Part shown: positions 1 to 5,503 of the stretch, one piece after another
How the letters are laid out: each line of letters starts with the position of its first letter
How positions within the stretch are numbered: the stretch's first letter is position 1
Assembly: GCA_024695315.1 (NCBI GenBank)
Contig: JAILIJ010000041.1
Location: 1-8,267 of the forward strand
DNA length: 8,267 nucleotides
Source of the DNA: Bacteroidaceae bacterium
GTDB taxonomy: Bacteria > Bacteroidota > Bacteroidia > Bacteroidales > Bacteroidaceae
Direction: 5' to 3'
Notes under the pieces: model-generated
What the model saw: only the letters and a program-made list of their open reading frames with translations
Database searches by the model: none
What the model was told of the DNA's origin: nothing
Position numbers and translations under genes: made by a program

Positions 1-3
1 GAA

Positions 4-25
4 TTACATGATTACATTTTTACAT
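4..25. repeat. Three TTACAT copies at an exact 8-bp period
   Basis: TTACAT occurs at 4-9, 12-17 and 20-25, so each copy starts 8 bp after the last. The array lies about 50 bp upstream of the -33 element of the GH43 gene. It could be a regulator half-site array or simple chance in AT-rich DNA; nothing else identifies it. Confidence 0.4.
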
Positions 26-40
26 ATTCTTGAAGATAAA

Positions 41-91
41 TTTTTCGCATTACAAAATAATAATGGAATAAATTTTTTGCATTATAAAATA
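41..91 (+). repeat. 19-nt direct repeat, 32 bp apart, over the GH43 promoter
   Basis: The segment at 41-59 and the segment at 73-91 match at 17 of 19 positions (core GCATTAYAAAATA preceded by a T-run). The start-to-start distance is 32 bp, close to three helical turns, so both copies face the same side of the DNA. The second copy contains the proposed -33 TTTG. This suggests either a duplicated promoter element or paired binding sites for a regulator such as a hybrid two-component or SusR-type protein. The regulator is not in view. Confidence 0.5.
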
Positions 92-104
92 TTTCGTACT
101 TTTG
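76..104 (+). promoter_or_regulatory. Bacteroidetes-type promoter of the GH43 gene
   Basis: A TTTG at 76-79 and a TACTTTTG at 97-104 match the -33 TTTG and -7 TAnnTTTG elements of the Bacteroidetes primary sigma factor. The 17-nt gap is shorter than the usual 19-21, which may mean the promoter is weak and needs an activator. Predicted transcription start is near 110, giving a leader of about 25 nt. Confidence 0.65.
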
Positions 105-134
105 CGAATACGTTAACCAAAGAAAACTAAAACT

Positions 135-1742
135 ATGAACAGAAAAATTCTAATAACGGCTTTCATGGCTATGGTCATGACTAACGTTAATGCACAAAAT
201 CCATTTCTACCGCTTTGGGAATTTATTCCTGACGGAGAACCTTATGTGTTTGAAGACCCTGACAATCCAGGAAAATTACGAGTATATATCTATGGATCAC
301 ATGATAATCTGGTAACAGAATATTGCGGTAGAGACCAAGTGGTATGGTCGGCTGACGTTAACGACTTAACTAACTGGAGACTGGATGGCACAATATTCGA
401 ATCTAAGAAAGATGCTAACGGGGAATGGCTTCACAATGACAAACACGGAGATGTACTCTATGCGCCAGACGTAACCGTTAAGGTGGACAAGAGTGGTAAG
501 AAGACTTACTATCTTTATCCAAACAACCAAGAAGGAGGACGACAGACAATGGTATGTTCTGCAGACAGACCTGATGGACCGTTCAAACCTTGTAATTGGA
601 ATCCACAAAATAGCAAAGAGACCGTGGGACCTATACGATTTGACCCTGCCGTATTCGTTGATGACGACGGAAGAGTGTATGGTTACTGGGGATTTGAACG
701 TTCATACGCCGCAGAACTGGATCCAAACACCATGGCAACGGTCAAAGAGGGAACTAAAATTGTGGAGGATATGATTCCAAATTTCCACCAAGACAAGACA
801 TTCAGATTCTTTGAAGCCTCATCAATAAGAAAAATAAAAGATAAGTACGTCTTCATTTACAGCAGAATAACGAATAATGGCGAATGTGGATTGCCATCAA
901 CAAATTATACTCTCGCTTACTGCTATAGTAATAATCCACTCGGCCCATGGACATACGGAGGAACAATTATTGACGGACGAGGAATTGAAACACGAAAGGA
1001 CGGAACAAAAGTAGCAACGGCATGTCCAGCTGGTAACACGCACGGCAGTATATGTGAGATAAATGGTAAATGGTGGCTTTTCTACCATCGACAGGCTGGC
1101 ACAACGGAATATTCACGTCAAGCTATGGTAGCACCTGTGGATGTGGAGGTCATGGTAGGTAAAGATGGATATGTGAAAATCAGTCAAGCTGAATTTACAT
1201 CTGAGGGATTTGAGACTAATGGACTGAATCCTTGGAAGCGATATCCTGCGGGCATAGCTTGTTATTTCACAGCAAAAAAAACGGCAACACAGGAGTACCC
1301 TAATATGAACTACTATGGTTCACATATAGAGATTAAAAGAGACCAATATGACGGCAGGAAGAATGTTTACGACCTCGCAATAAATAAATGTGATATGGTA
1401 AACAACAACGATGGCTCGGTAGTAGGATATAAATATTTCAATTTCAGCGAGACATACGGTAAGGACGGACTTACGTTGGCTCTTCATTTCCAACCTATGG
1501 GCACAAAGGGAAAAATGGATATTTTTCTTGATAGGCCTTCAACAGAGGACGGAGGGGTAAAAATAGGAAGTCTGAATATTAAGGCAATAAAAACGACTAA
1601 AAGCGCAGAAGAGATTATACCTGTTGAGAATCTAAAGCACTATAACGGCAAACATGCGCTATTCTTCGTCTTCTCATCTGACGATCCTATAAACTCAATA
1701 TGTACACTTCACGATTTTCATTTCGTTCAATGTAAGAAATGA
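135..1742 (+). CDS. Secreted family 43 glycoside hydrolase with C-terminal CBM6-like domain
   Basis: Predicted exo-acting glycosidase of the five-bladed beta-propeller GH43 family, whose members mostly release alpha-L-arabinofuranose or beta-xylose (some galactose) from plant polysaccharides. Residues 1-20 form a signal peptide (hydrophobic core, NVNA before Q21). The propeller spans about 22-345. Recognisable motifs are PDGEP (32-36, region of the catalytic base), YGSHD (53-57), LYAPD (108-112), RFDPAVFVDDDG (168-179; D170 the likely pKa-tuning Asp) and RFFEASS (224-230; E227 the likely general acid). From about 365 to the end a beta-sandwich resembling CBM6 follows, with the NGKHALFFVF strand and a final HDFHF strand typical of that fold. 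Total length (535 aa) is normal for GH43 plus CBM. The start is the first ATG, in the A-rich context common in Prevotella. There is no T9SS-like tail, so it is probably periplasmic. The GH43 subfamily and exact substrate cannot be assigned by eye. Confidence 0.9.
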   Translation: MNRKILITAFMAMVMTNVNAQNPFLPLWEFIPDGEPYVFEDPDNPGKLRVYIYGSHDNLVTEYCGRDQVVWSADVNDLTNWRLDGTIFESKKDANGEWLHNDKHGDVLYAPDVTVKVDKSGKKTYYLYPNNQEGGRQTMVCSADRPDGPFKPCNWNPQNSKETVGPIRFDPAVFVDDDGRVYGYWGFERSYAAELDPNTMATVKEGTKIVEDMIPNFHQDKTFRFFEASSIRKIKDKYVFIYSRITNNGECGLPSTNYTLAYCYSNNPLGPWTYGGTIIDGRGIETRKDGTKVATACPAGNTHGSICEINGKWWLFYHRQAGTTEYSRQAMVAPVDVEVMVGKDGYVKISQAEFTSEGFETNGLNPWKRYPAGIACYFTAKKTATQEYPNMNYYGSHIEIKRDQYDGRKNVYDLAINKCDMVNNNDGSVVGYKYFNFSETYGKDGLTLALHFQPMGTKGKMDIFLDRPSTEDGGVKIGSLNIKAIKTTKSAEEIIPVENLKHYNGKHALFFVFSSDDPINSICTLHDFHFVQCKK

Positions 1743-1797
1743 AACTTTGAAAAGGACTGAGCATATTGGTTCAATCTGTCAAACAATATTATATATG

Positions 1798-1838
1798 GGG
1801 GGAGTAAAAGGATAAATAAAATCCGGACATGCTCCCCC
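1798..1838 (+). terminator. G/C-rich hairpin downstream of the GH43 gene
   Basis: GGGGGAG (1798-1804) pairs perfectly with CTCCCCC (1832-1838). Inside the 27-nt loop, GGAT (1810-1813) can pair with ATCC (1821-1824). It lies about 55 nt after the stop codon and probably ends or protects the GH43 transcript. The following bases are A-rich rather than U-rich, so it is not a classical intrinsic terminator. Confidence 0.45.
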
Positions 1839-2011
1839 AAATAACAGGAAAAAAAAATAACGGCATATACACAAAACAATACAATTTGAGATTCGGAAGT
1901 TATTAGAAAGAAGAAAATGATGTTGATTTATATGATTCACTTATAGATTACTCAAATTTTACCTTCCAAGTCTTAAAATTTGCAAAAAAGGTAACTTTTG
2001 CCCCAATCAAT
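1839..2011. other. AT-rich intergenic stretch with no gene recognised
   Basis: No credible reading frame or RNA gene was seen on either strand. It contains TTTG at 1979-1982 and TAACTTTTG at 1992-2000, but the spacing (9 nt) and an extra base in the -7 motif make this a poor promoter. The better promoter lies just downstream. Confidence 0.5.
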
Positions 2012-2042
2012 TTTGATTTTTTTCAAGAAATCACTAATTTTG
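2012..2042 (+). promoter_or_regulatory. Promoter of the DUF3784-like gene
   Basis: TTTG at 2012-2015 and TAATTTTG at 2035-2042 match the Bacteroidetes -33 and -7 elements with an ideal 19-nt gap. Transcription would start near 2046-2050, leaving a leader of about 90 nt before the ATG at 2136. Confidence 0.7.
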
Positions 2043-2055
2043 ACCATACATAAGG

Positions 2056-2104
2056 GATGAGAAAAAATGAACAAAACGCTCATCGCGTAAGAATACTATT
2101 TTAG
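2056..2104 (+). promoter_or_regulatory. Leader hairpin and 15-codon upstream ORF
   Basis: GATGAG (2056-2061) and CTCATC (2079-2084) form a perfect 6-bp stem with a 17-nt loop. An ATG at 2057 opens a 15-codon frame (MRKNEQNAHRVRILF) that stops at 2102-2104, 31 nt before the main start. The peptide has no run of a single amino acid as in classical attenuators. Both elements may be incidental; they are recorded because they fill the leader of the next gene. Confidence 0.25.
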
Positions 2105-2135
2105 ATTAAAAACACTTTTGGGGGGAGTTTTTGTT

Positions 2136-2441
2136 ATGGACGTTATTATTATAATGTGTTTGACCGTATTATTTATTATTATAGGAACCATGATTGTCAT
2201 GGGGAAAGGGGATCACTTTATAGCTGGTTATAATACCGCCAGCAAACAGGAAAAATCAAGATATAACGTGAAGAAACTTCGCATTATGATTTCTTGCCCT
2301 ATTTTCCTCTTTGCTCTTCTTATGATTTTACATATTATAACAATAAATCACGACTCTACATATATCGGCATAATTTTTTTAGTCGTAACACTTTCTTCCG
2401 CAGGACTAATTACTGCCAACAAATTTTCAAAAAAAGAATGA
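2136..2441 (+). CDS. Small three-helix membrane protein, DUF3784-like
   Basis: 101-aa integral membrane protein of unknown function. Helices are predicted at about 2-22, 50-70 and 75-95. The stretch after helix 1, GKGDHFIAGYNTASKQEK (23-40), matches the hallmark of the DUF3784 family as I remember it (GKG, then IAGYNT followed by S-K/E-E-K), a family of short membrane proteins common in Firmicutes and Bacteroidetes. The frame is open back to a TTG at 2118, but I choose the ATG at 2136: the upstream start would add MGGVFV and would consume the purine-rich GGGGGGAG at 2120-2127. That run sits about 8 nt before the ATG and resembles a strong Shine-Dalgarno, which is unusual for this phylum. It has its own promoter and no obvious functional partner nearby. 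Confidence 0.75.
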   Translation: MDVIIIMCLTVLFIIIGTMIVMGKGDHFIAGYNTASKQEKSRYNVKKLRIMISCPIFLFALLMILHIITINHDSTYIGIIFLVVTLSSAGLITANKFSKKE

Positions 2442-2465
2442 TGTGAGGTTGGGACGGTTGTGAAG

Positions 2466-2573
2466 GGGGGCGCGATTTTACAGTTAGACGGCCATCAAGT
2501 TTGTCGATTAAAAGGCGGCATGACAATAAGACGAGACAGGTATACGGTTATAGGATTATACATCAATTCATAA
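2466..2573 (+). pseudogene. Possible decayed C-terminal tail of a secreted protein
   Basis: The frame after the DUF3784-like stop stays open for 43 codons (2442-2570, stop 2571-2573). Its middle reads AILQLDGHQVCRLKGGMTIR (2472-2531), which resembles the LDG-x-x-V-x-x-L-x-x-G-(V/M)-x-(I/V)-x-R pattern of Prevotella secretion-type tails. The right-edge GH43 gene here has such a tail (SLDGIKREALTKGVNVVR). No start, body or signal peptide precedes it, so if real it is a remnant. The stretch is also more G-rich than its surroundings. It may be chance resemblance. Confidence 0.22.
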
Positions 2574-2620
2574 ATCTTAAATCTACAAAGAAGAAAAAAG
2601 TAAAATTTTCGGCAATTTAT

Positions 2621-2652
2621 TTTGTTCAATTCACCATTATTATATACATTTG
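2621..2652 (+). promoter_or_regulatory. Promoter of the B12-riboswitch transcript
   Basis: TTTG at 2621-2624 and TACATTTG at 2645-2652 are separated by exactly 20 nt, a consensus Bacteroidetes promoter. The predicted transcription start (about 2656) coincides with the 5' end of the cobalamin aptamer, which independently supports both calls. Confidence 0.85.
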
Positions 2653-2655
2653 CAA

Positions 2656-2850
2656 CGCATTTGGTTCTCCCACCATCTTTGATGGCTGCGGAGCTAAGAT
2701 GGGAACGTAGTGTGAGTCTACGACATTACCCGATGCTGTGAATCCTTTTTTAAGGCATAACCAACAGTGTCACTGGAGTCAAAACTTATGTTTTGAAATC
2801 TCTGGGAAGACCGAGTTATACCAAGGATAAAGTCAGAAGACCTGCCATCT
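2656..2850 (+). promoter_or_regulatory. Cobalamin (vitamin B12) riboswitch aptamer
   Basis: This leader RNA binds adenosyl- or other cobalamins and normally turns the downstream gene off. The conserved landmarks appear in family order: a TTTGGTTC opening (about 2660-2667); a 5' arm hairpin CCATC/GATGG with TTT loop (2672-2684); GGGAAC then the CGTAG/CTACG hairpin with GTGTGAG loop (2706-2722); CCCGATGCTGTGA (2729-2741, cf. CCCGCAACUGUAA); GTCACTGG (2769-2776, cf. GCCACUG); a TCAAAAC/GTTTTGA peripheral hairpin (2779-2796); CTGGGAAGAC (2802-2811, cf. CGGGAAGGC); GGCATAAC (2754-2761) pairing with GTTATACC (2815-2822, one mismatch); and the B12-box AGTCAGAAGACCTGCC (2831-2846). The total of about 195 nt is normal. 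The first gene downstream is the SLC13-type transporter at 3021, with about 170 nt of leader between. Which cobalamin form it prefers cannot be told by eye. Confidence 0.93.
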
Positions 2851-2864
2851 GCATTATAAAGATG

Positions 2865-2884
2865 TGTTCGCGGGATTACGAACA
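2865..2884 (+). promoter_or_regulatory. Probable L13-type regulatory hairpin of the riboswitch
   Basis: TGTTCG (2865-2870) pairs perfectly with CGAACA (2879-2884), leaving the loop CGGGATTA. The loop bases GGATT (2873-2877) are complementary to AATCC (2741-2745) inside the aptamer. Cobalamin riboswitches use a kissing contact between an aptamer loop (L5) and a downstream hairpin loop (L13) to couple ligand binding to expression. This hairpin sits just past the B12 box, where that element belongs. Assigning these bases to L5/L13 is inference. Confidence 0.55.
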
Positions 2885-2911
2885 TTATCAATCATGACAT
2901 AAATAAAATAT

Positions 2912-2987
2912 TGGCTGTCGGAGCGCTTATTCTCCGCCGAGTATCTGTATGCTACCAGGCGAGAGAGTCAACACTTCGGGACGGCTA
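2912..2987 (+). other. Second structured leader domain before the transporter
   Basis: TGGCTGTC (2912-2919) can pair with GACGGCTA (2980-2987), 8 bp including two G-U pairs. It encloses a hairpin GGAG (2920-2923)/CTCC (2932-2935) and possibly smaller helices (GCC 2936-2938 with GGC 2958-2960; AGT/ACT near 2966-2975). The enclosed DNA is clearly more GC-rich than the flanking leader. It could be the expression platform of the riboswitch or a separate RNA element; I do not recognise it as a known class. About 33 nt, with no U-tract, separate it from the ATG at 3021. Confidence 0.4.
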
Positions 2988-3020
2988 TAAAAAATGCACT
3001 CTAACTTAAAATAAAGAATA

Positions 3021-4526
3021 ATGTTTAAAAGTTTCAAAGGAAACGACCTAGTCGAGGAACACCACAAGCGTAAGTACAAACTGAAAGCACTTACTAACGA
3101 CACACGAGTTATAAAATTAGTTATAGCTTTTGGTATTGGACTGCTACTTTGGTTTTTACCAACAGAAGCATTCGGAATCGAAGGACTAACGATTATCGAA
3201 CAACGAGTGATATCAGTTTTCTGCTTTGCTACGCTGATGTGGTTCTTCGAAGCCATACCTGCATGGACGACATCGGTATCTCTAATAGTGATTCTACTGT
3301 TCACCTGCAGCGACAGTTCCCTGGCATGGCTTATGTCTGACTCACCAGAGACTTTAGGCACCGCCTTATCACACAAGAAGATAATGGCATGTTTCGCCGA
3401 CCCTATCATAATGCTCTTCATCGGAGGATTTATACTCGCCATAGCGGCAACAAAAACAGGACTTGACGTTCTACTGGCAAAGGTTCTGCTAAAACCCTTC
3501 GGCACAAAAGCTGAAAATGTGCTACTCGGTTTCCTACTCGTAACAGGACTATTCTCTATGTTCCTATCAAACACAGCTACTGCGGCCATGATGCTGACAT
3601 TCCTGACGCCTGTGCTCAAAACACTACCAGCAGACGGAAAAGGGAAGATAGGACTGGCACTCGCTATACCTGTGGGAGCCAACATAGGTGGTATAGGAAC
3701 TCCAATAGGTACACCTCCTAATTCTATAGCTTTGAAATTTCTTAACAATCCTGAAGGCTTGAATTATAATATAGGATTCGGAGAATGGATGACTTTCATG
3801 TTTCCATTAGCTATAGGACTACTCATAATAGCTTGGTTCGTACTTAAAACGATGTTCCCTTTCACACAAAAAAACATAGAACTGAATATTGAGGGGGAAA
3901 CAAAGAAAGATTGGCGCTCAATAATTGTATACGTCGTCTTTGCTATAACAGTCCTACTTTGGTGTTTAGATAAATATACTGGCGTAAACTCAATGGTCGT
4001 GGCAATGCTACCAGTTGGCGTTTTATGTGTATGCGGAATAATAGGCAGACAAGAACTAGAAGAGATAAACTGGTCGGTACTGTGGATGGTAGCCGGAGGT
4101 TTTGCTCTTGGAGAAGCTCTGCAGGACTCAGGACTAGCACATCATATCATAAAAACAATACCTTTCGACACATGGTCACCAATTCTTATGATTATTGGAA
4201 GCGGTTTGATATGCTATGCCATGGCTAACTTCATAAGTCATACGGCTACAGCAAATCTGCTCATCCCTATTCTTGGACTTGCAGGCGTGTCGGCAGAAAA
4301 TACACTCGCACCATACGGAGGAGTCAGCACACTTCTTATAGGTGTGGCTCTCGGTTCTTCTCTCGCCATGGTTCTACCTATCTCAACACCACCAAATGCT
4401 CTGGCACATGCTACGGGACTTATAGAACAAAAATACATGATGCGTGTAGGTGTCTTCATGGGACTAATAGGACTTATACTAGGATATACCATGTTGATAT
4501 TCCTCGGCAAAAATGATATGATATAA
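3021..4526 (+). CDS. DASS/SLC13-type Na+-coupled dicarboxylate/anion symporter
   Basis: Predicted inner-membrane transporter of the divalent anion:Na+ symporter family, which carries succinate, fumarate, malate, citrate or sulfate. The 501 aa have a short charged N-terminus (1-28) and then hydrophobic segments throughout. The family's inverted repeat is visible. Repeat 1 carries SNTATAAMM (from S183) and GIGTPIGTPPN (about 225-235); repeat 2 carries SHTATAN (S406-H407-T408) and STPPNALAHATG near 450. In VcINDY-type proteins the SNT motifs plus these loops bind Na+ and the carboxylate. The second motif here is SHT rather than SNT. The start is the ATG at 3021 (AATAATG context). It is the first gene behind a cobalamin riboswitch, so its synthesis should fall when B12 is plentiful. 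Substrate and direction (uptake or export) are not readable from the sequence; succinate-type dicarboxylates are the best guess from family and regulation. Long open frames on the opposite strand are shadows. Confidence 0.9.
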   Translation: MFKSFKGNDLVEEHHKRKYKLKALTNDTRVIKLVIAFGIGLLLWFLPTEAFGIEGLTIIEQRVISVFCFATLMWFFEAIPAWTTSVSLIVILLFTCSDSSLAWLMSDSPETLGTALSHKKIMACFADPIIMLFIGGFILAIAATKTGLDVLLAKVLLKPFGTKAENVLLGFLLVTGLFSMFLSNTATAAMMLTFLTPVLKTLPADGKGKIGLALAIPVGANIGGIGTPIGTPPNSIALKFLNNPEGLNYNIGFGEWMTFMFPLAIGLLIIAWFVLKTMFPFTQKNIELNIEGETKKDWRSIIVYVVFAITVLLWCLDKYTGVNSMVVAMLPVGVLCVCGIIGRQELEEINWSVLWMVAGGFALGEALQDSGLAHHIIKTIPFDTWSPILMIIGSGLICYAMANFISHTATANLLIPILGLAGVSAENTLAPYGGVSTLLIGVALGSSLAMVLPISTPPNALAHATGLIEQKYMMRVGVFMGLIGLILGYTMLIFLGKNDMI

Positions 4527-4604
4527 TTTGCTGGTCTAATAAACTAGTGAATATAAAAATTAATATTAGTTGTAAAATAATTATCATTTTAAGTGTTGAA
4601 AAAA

Positions 4605-4636
4605 GGGACGTCCTGATTGTGAAATCCGGACGTCTC
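4605..4636 (+). terminator. Hairpin downstream of the transporter gene
   Basis: GGGACGTCC (4605-4613) pairs with GGACGTCTC (4628-4636), nine pairs including one G-U, with a 14-nt loop. On the plus transcript it is followed by AATAAAAAAGG, not a U-tract. On the minus strand it would be followed by T6, so as an intrinsic terminator it points the wrong way for its neighbours. It may still mark the 3' end of the transporter mRNA. It lies between the transporter and the methyltransferase, where I found no clear promoter. Confidence 0.45.
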
Positions 4637-4689
4637 AATAAAAAAGGAATTAGTAACCCACCTTAAATAATTAACTAAAATTTATAACT

Positions 4690-5262
4690 ATGAACGTACT
4701 ACGAGAACAAAAAGACAGAATTTCCAGGATGCTGAGACCTTTTCTCAGCATTGGAACTTCTATCGACACACGCTGGCTAACACATTTCAATTTCAAAAAT
4801 GACGACAAAGTGCTTAACGTTGGGTGTGGAAAAGGTGAAATAGTATCTCGACTCTTGGACCTCGTTCCTGACGGTCACGTCACAGGACTCGATCGTTCAT
4901 ACGAGATGGCTAATACGGCCTCATCACGCAACAATAAGGCTATAAAAATGTGTAGGTGTATGATCTTAACAGGGTCGGCAAGAAGCATGAATTTCGCCAA
5001 TAACTGTTTTGATAAAGCCGTAATATCCGATGACGTAGATAGCTGGGATGAACCACAAAGAACTTTCGAGGAAATACGACGTGTAGTTAAACCTGGTGGC
5101 AAACTTATTATTTGCTATAATAAAACTGACAGAAATGGCAGCGATGCAAACCTAGAATCCTACAAGGAAACAATAAGGATAATAGAGGCCGCAGGATATA
5201 AATATATCACCACGGAAAAAGAAAAGACTCTTGGACACTTTTGCATAGTAGCTGAGTCATAA
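4690..5262 (+). CDS. Class I SAM-dependent methyltransferase
   Basis: 190-aa cytosolic protein with a Rossmann-type methyltransferase fold (Methyltransf_11/25-like). Visible motifs are motif I VLNVGCGKGE (41-50, SAM-binding glycine loop), an acidic residue at the end of strand 2 (D68 in TGLDRS, ribose contact), FDKAVISDDVDSW (107-119, strand 4) and RRVVKPGGKLII (130-141, strand 5). There is no signal peptide or membrane segment. The target (small molecule, lipid, protein or RNA) cannot be predicted; the short C-terminus lacks recognisable substrate domains. The ATG at 4690 has an ATAACTATG context like that of the left GH43 gene. It lies 163 bp after the transporter; no good TAnnTTTG promoter was found between them, so read-through from the B12-controlled promoter past the hairpin is possible. 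A functional link with the transporter is not shown. Confidence 0.85.
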   Translation: MNVLREQKDRISRMLRPFLSIGTSIDTRWLTHFNFKNDDKVLNVGCGKGEIVSRLLDLVPDGHVTGLDRSYEMANTASSRNNKAIKMCRCMILTGSARSMNFANNCFDKAVISDDVDSWDEPQRTFEEIRRVVKPGGKLIICYNKTDRNGSDANLESYKETIRIIEAAGYKYITTEKEKTLGHFCIVAES

Positions 5263-5289
5263 ATATAGAATCAGGAATACATACAACAA

Positions 5290-5329
5290 AAAAGTAAGCG
5301 GGACTACATCATAGCCTCGCTTTACTTTT
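5290..5329 (+). terminator. Terminator of the methyltransferase gene, possibly bidirectional
   Basis: AAAAGTAAGCG (5290-5300) pairs with CGCTTTACTTTT (5318-5329) with one bulged base. The stem continues inward (G-U, G-C, one A/C mismatch, then CTA/TAG) to a CATCA loop. The U-rich 3' arm on the plus strand and T6 on the minus strand let it act in both directions, as expected at a convergent junction. Confidence 0.75.
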
Positions 5330-5426
5330 CTAAAAAATAAATATCGATGGATAGATTTTTATATTATACTGACGAAGAAAAAAAATTTATACAAAAGAGC
5401 AACAACATGAAATAAAAATAAATCAA

Positions 5427-5456
5427 GAGGCTCGGAGGAATTATCCTCCAAGCCTC
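5427..5456 (-). terminator. Intrinsic terminator of the tandem hydrolase gene
   Basis: GAGGCT (5427-5432) pairs with AGCCTC (5451-5456) and GGAGGA (5434-5439) with TCCTCC (5444-5449); one C/A mismatch separates the helices and the loop is ATTA. Read on the minus strand the stem is followed by a T-rich tract (TTGATTTATTTTTATTT). It lies about 47 nt after the stop codon of the minus-strand hydrolase. Confidence 0.85.
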
Positions 5457-5503
5457 CTTCGCATGCAATTACATAAACCAATCAAATGCAATAAAAAACC
5501 ATA

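Noticed and set aside
493..774. 93-codon plus-strand frame inside the left GH43 gene
   Set aside because: It is out of frame with a gene carrying clear catalytic motifs on the same bases.
1979..2000. TTTG plus TAACTTTTG as a promoter for the DUF3784-like gene
   Set aside because: The gap is only 9 nt and the -7 motif has an extra base; the 2012-2042 pair fits much better.
2118..2135. TTG at 2118 as start of the DUF3784-like gene
   Set aside because: The ATG at 2136 leaves the purine-rich run as a plausible ribosome signal and gives a normal first helix; TTG starts are rare in this group.
2501..2710. 69-codon plus-strand open frame before the riboswitch
   Set aside because: It overlaps the promoter and the 5' part of the cobalamin aptamer, has lysine-rich low-complexity content and no recognisable domain; the RNA signals explain this DNA better.
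2994..3014. Six-codon upstream ORF (MHSNLK) ending 6 nt before the transporter ATG
   Set aside because: Too short and AT-rich to distinguish from chance.
2927..3748. 273-codon minus-strand open frame
   Set aside because: It is antisense to the transporter gene, whose motifs are clear, and its composition is that of a shadow frame; its end also covers the leader structure.
4238..4510. 90-codon minus-strand open frame
   Set aside because: Antisense to the conserved C-terminal repeat of the transporter; no independent support.
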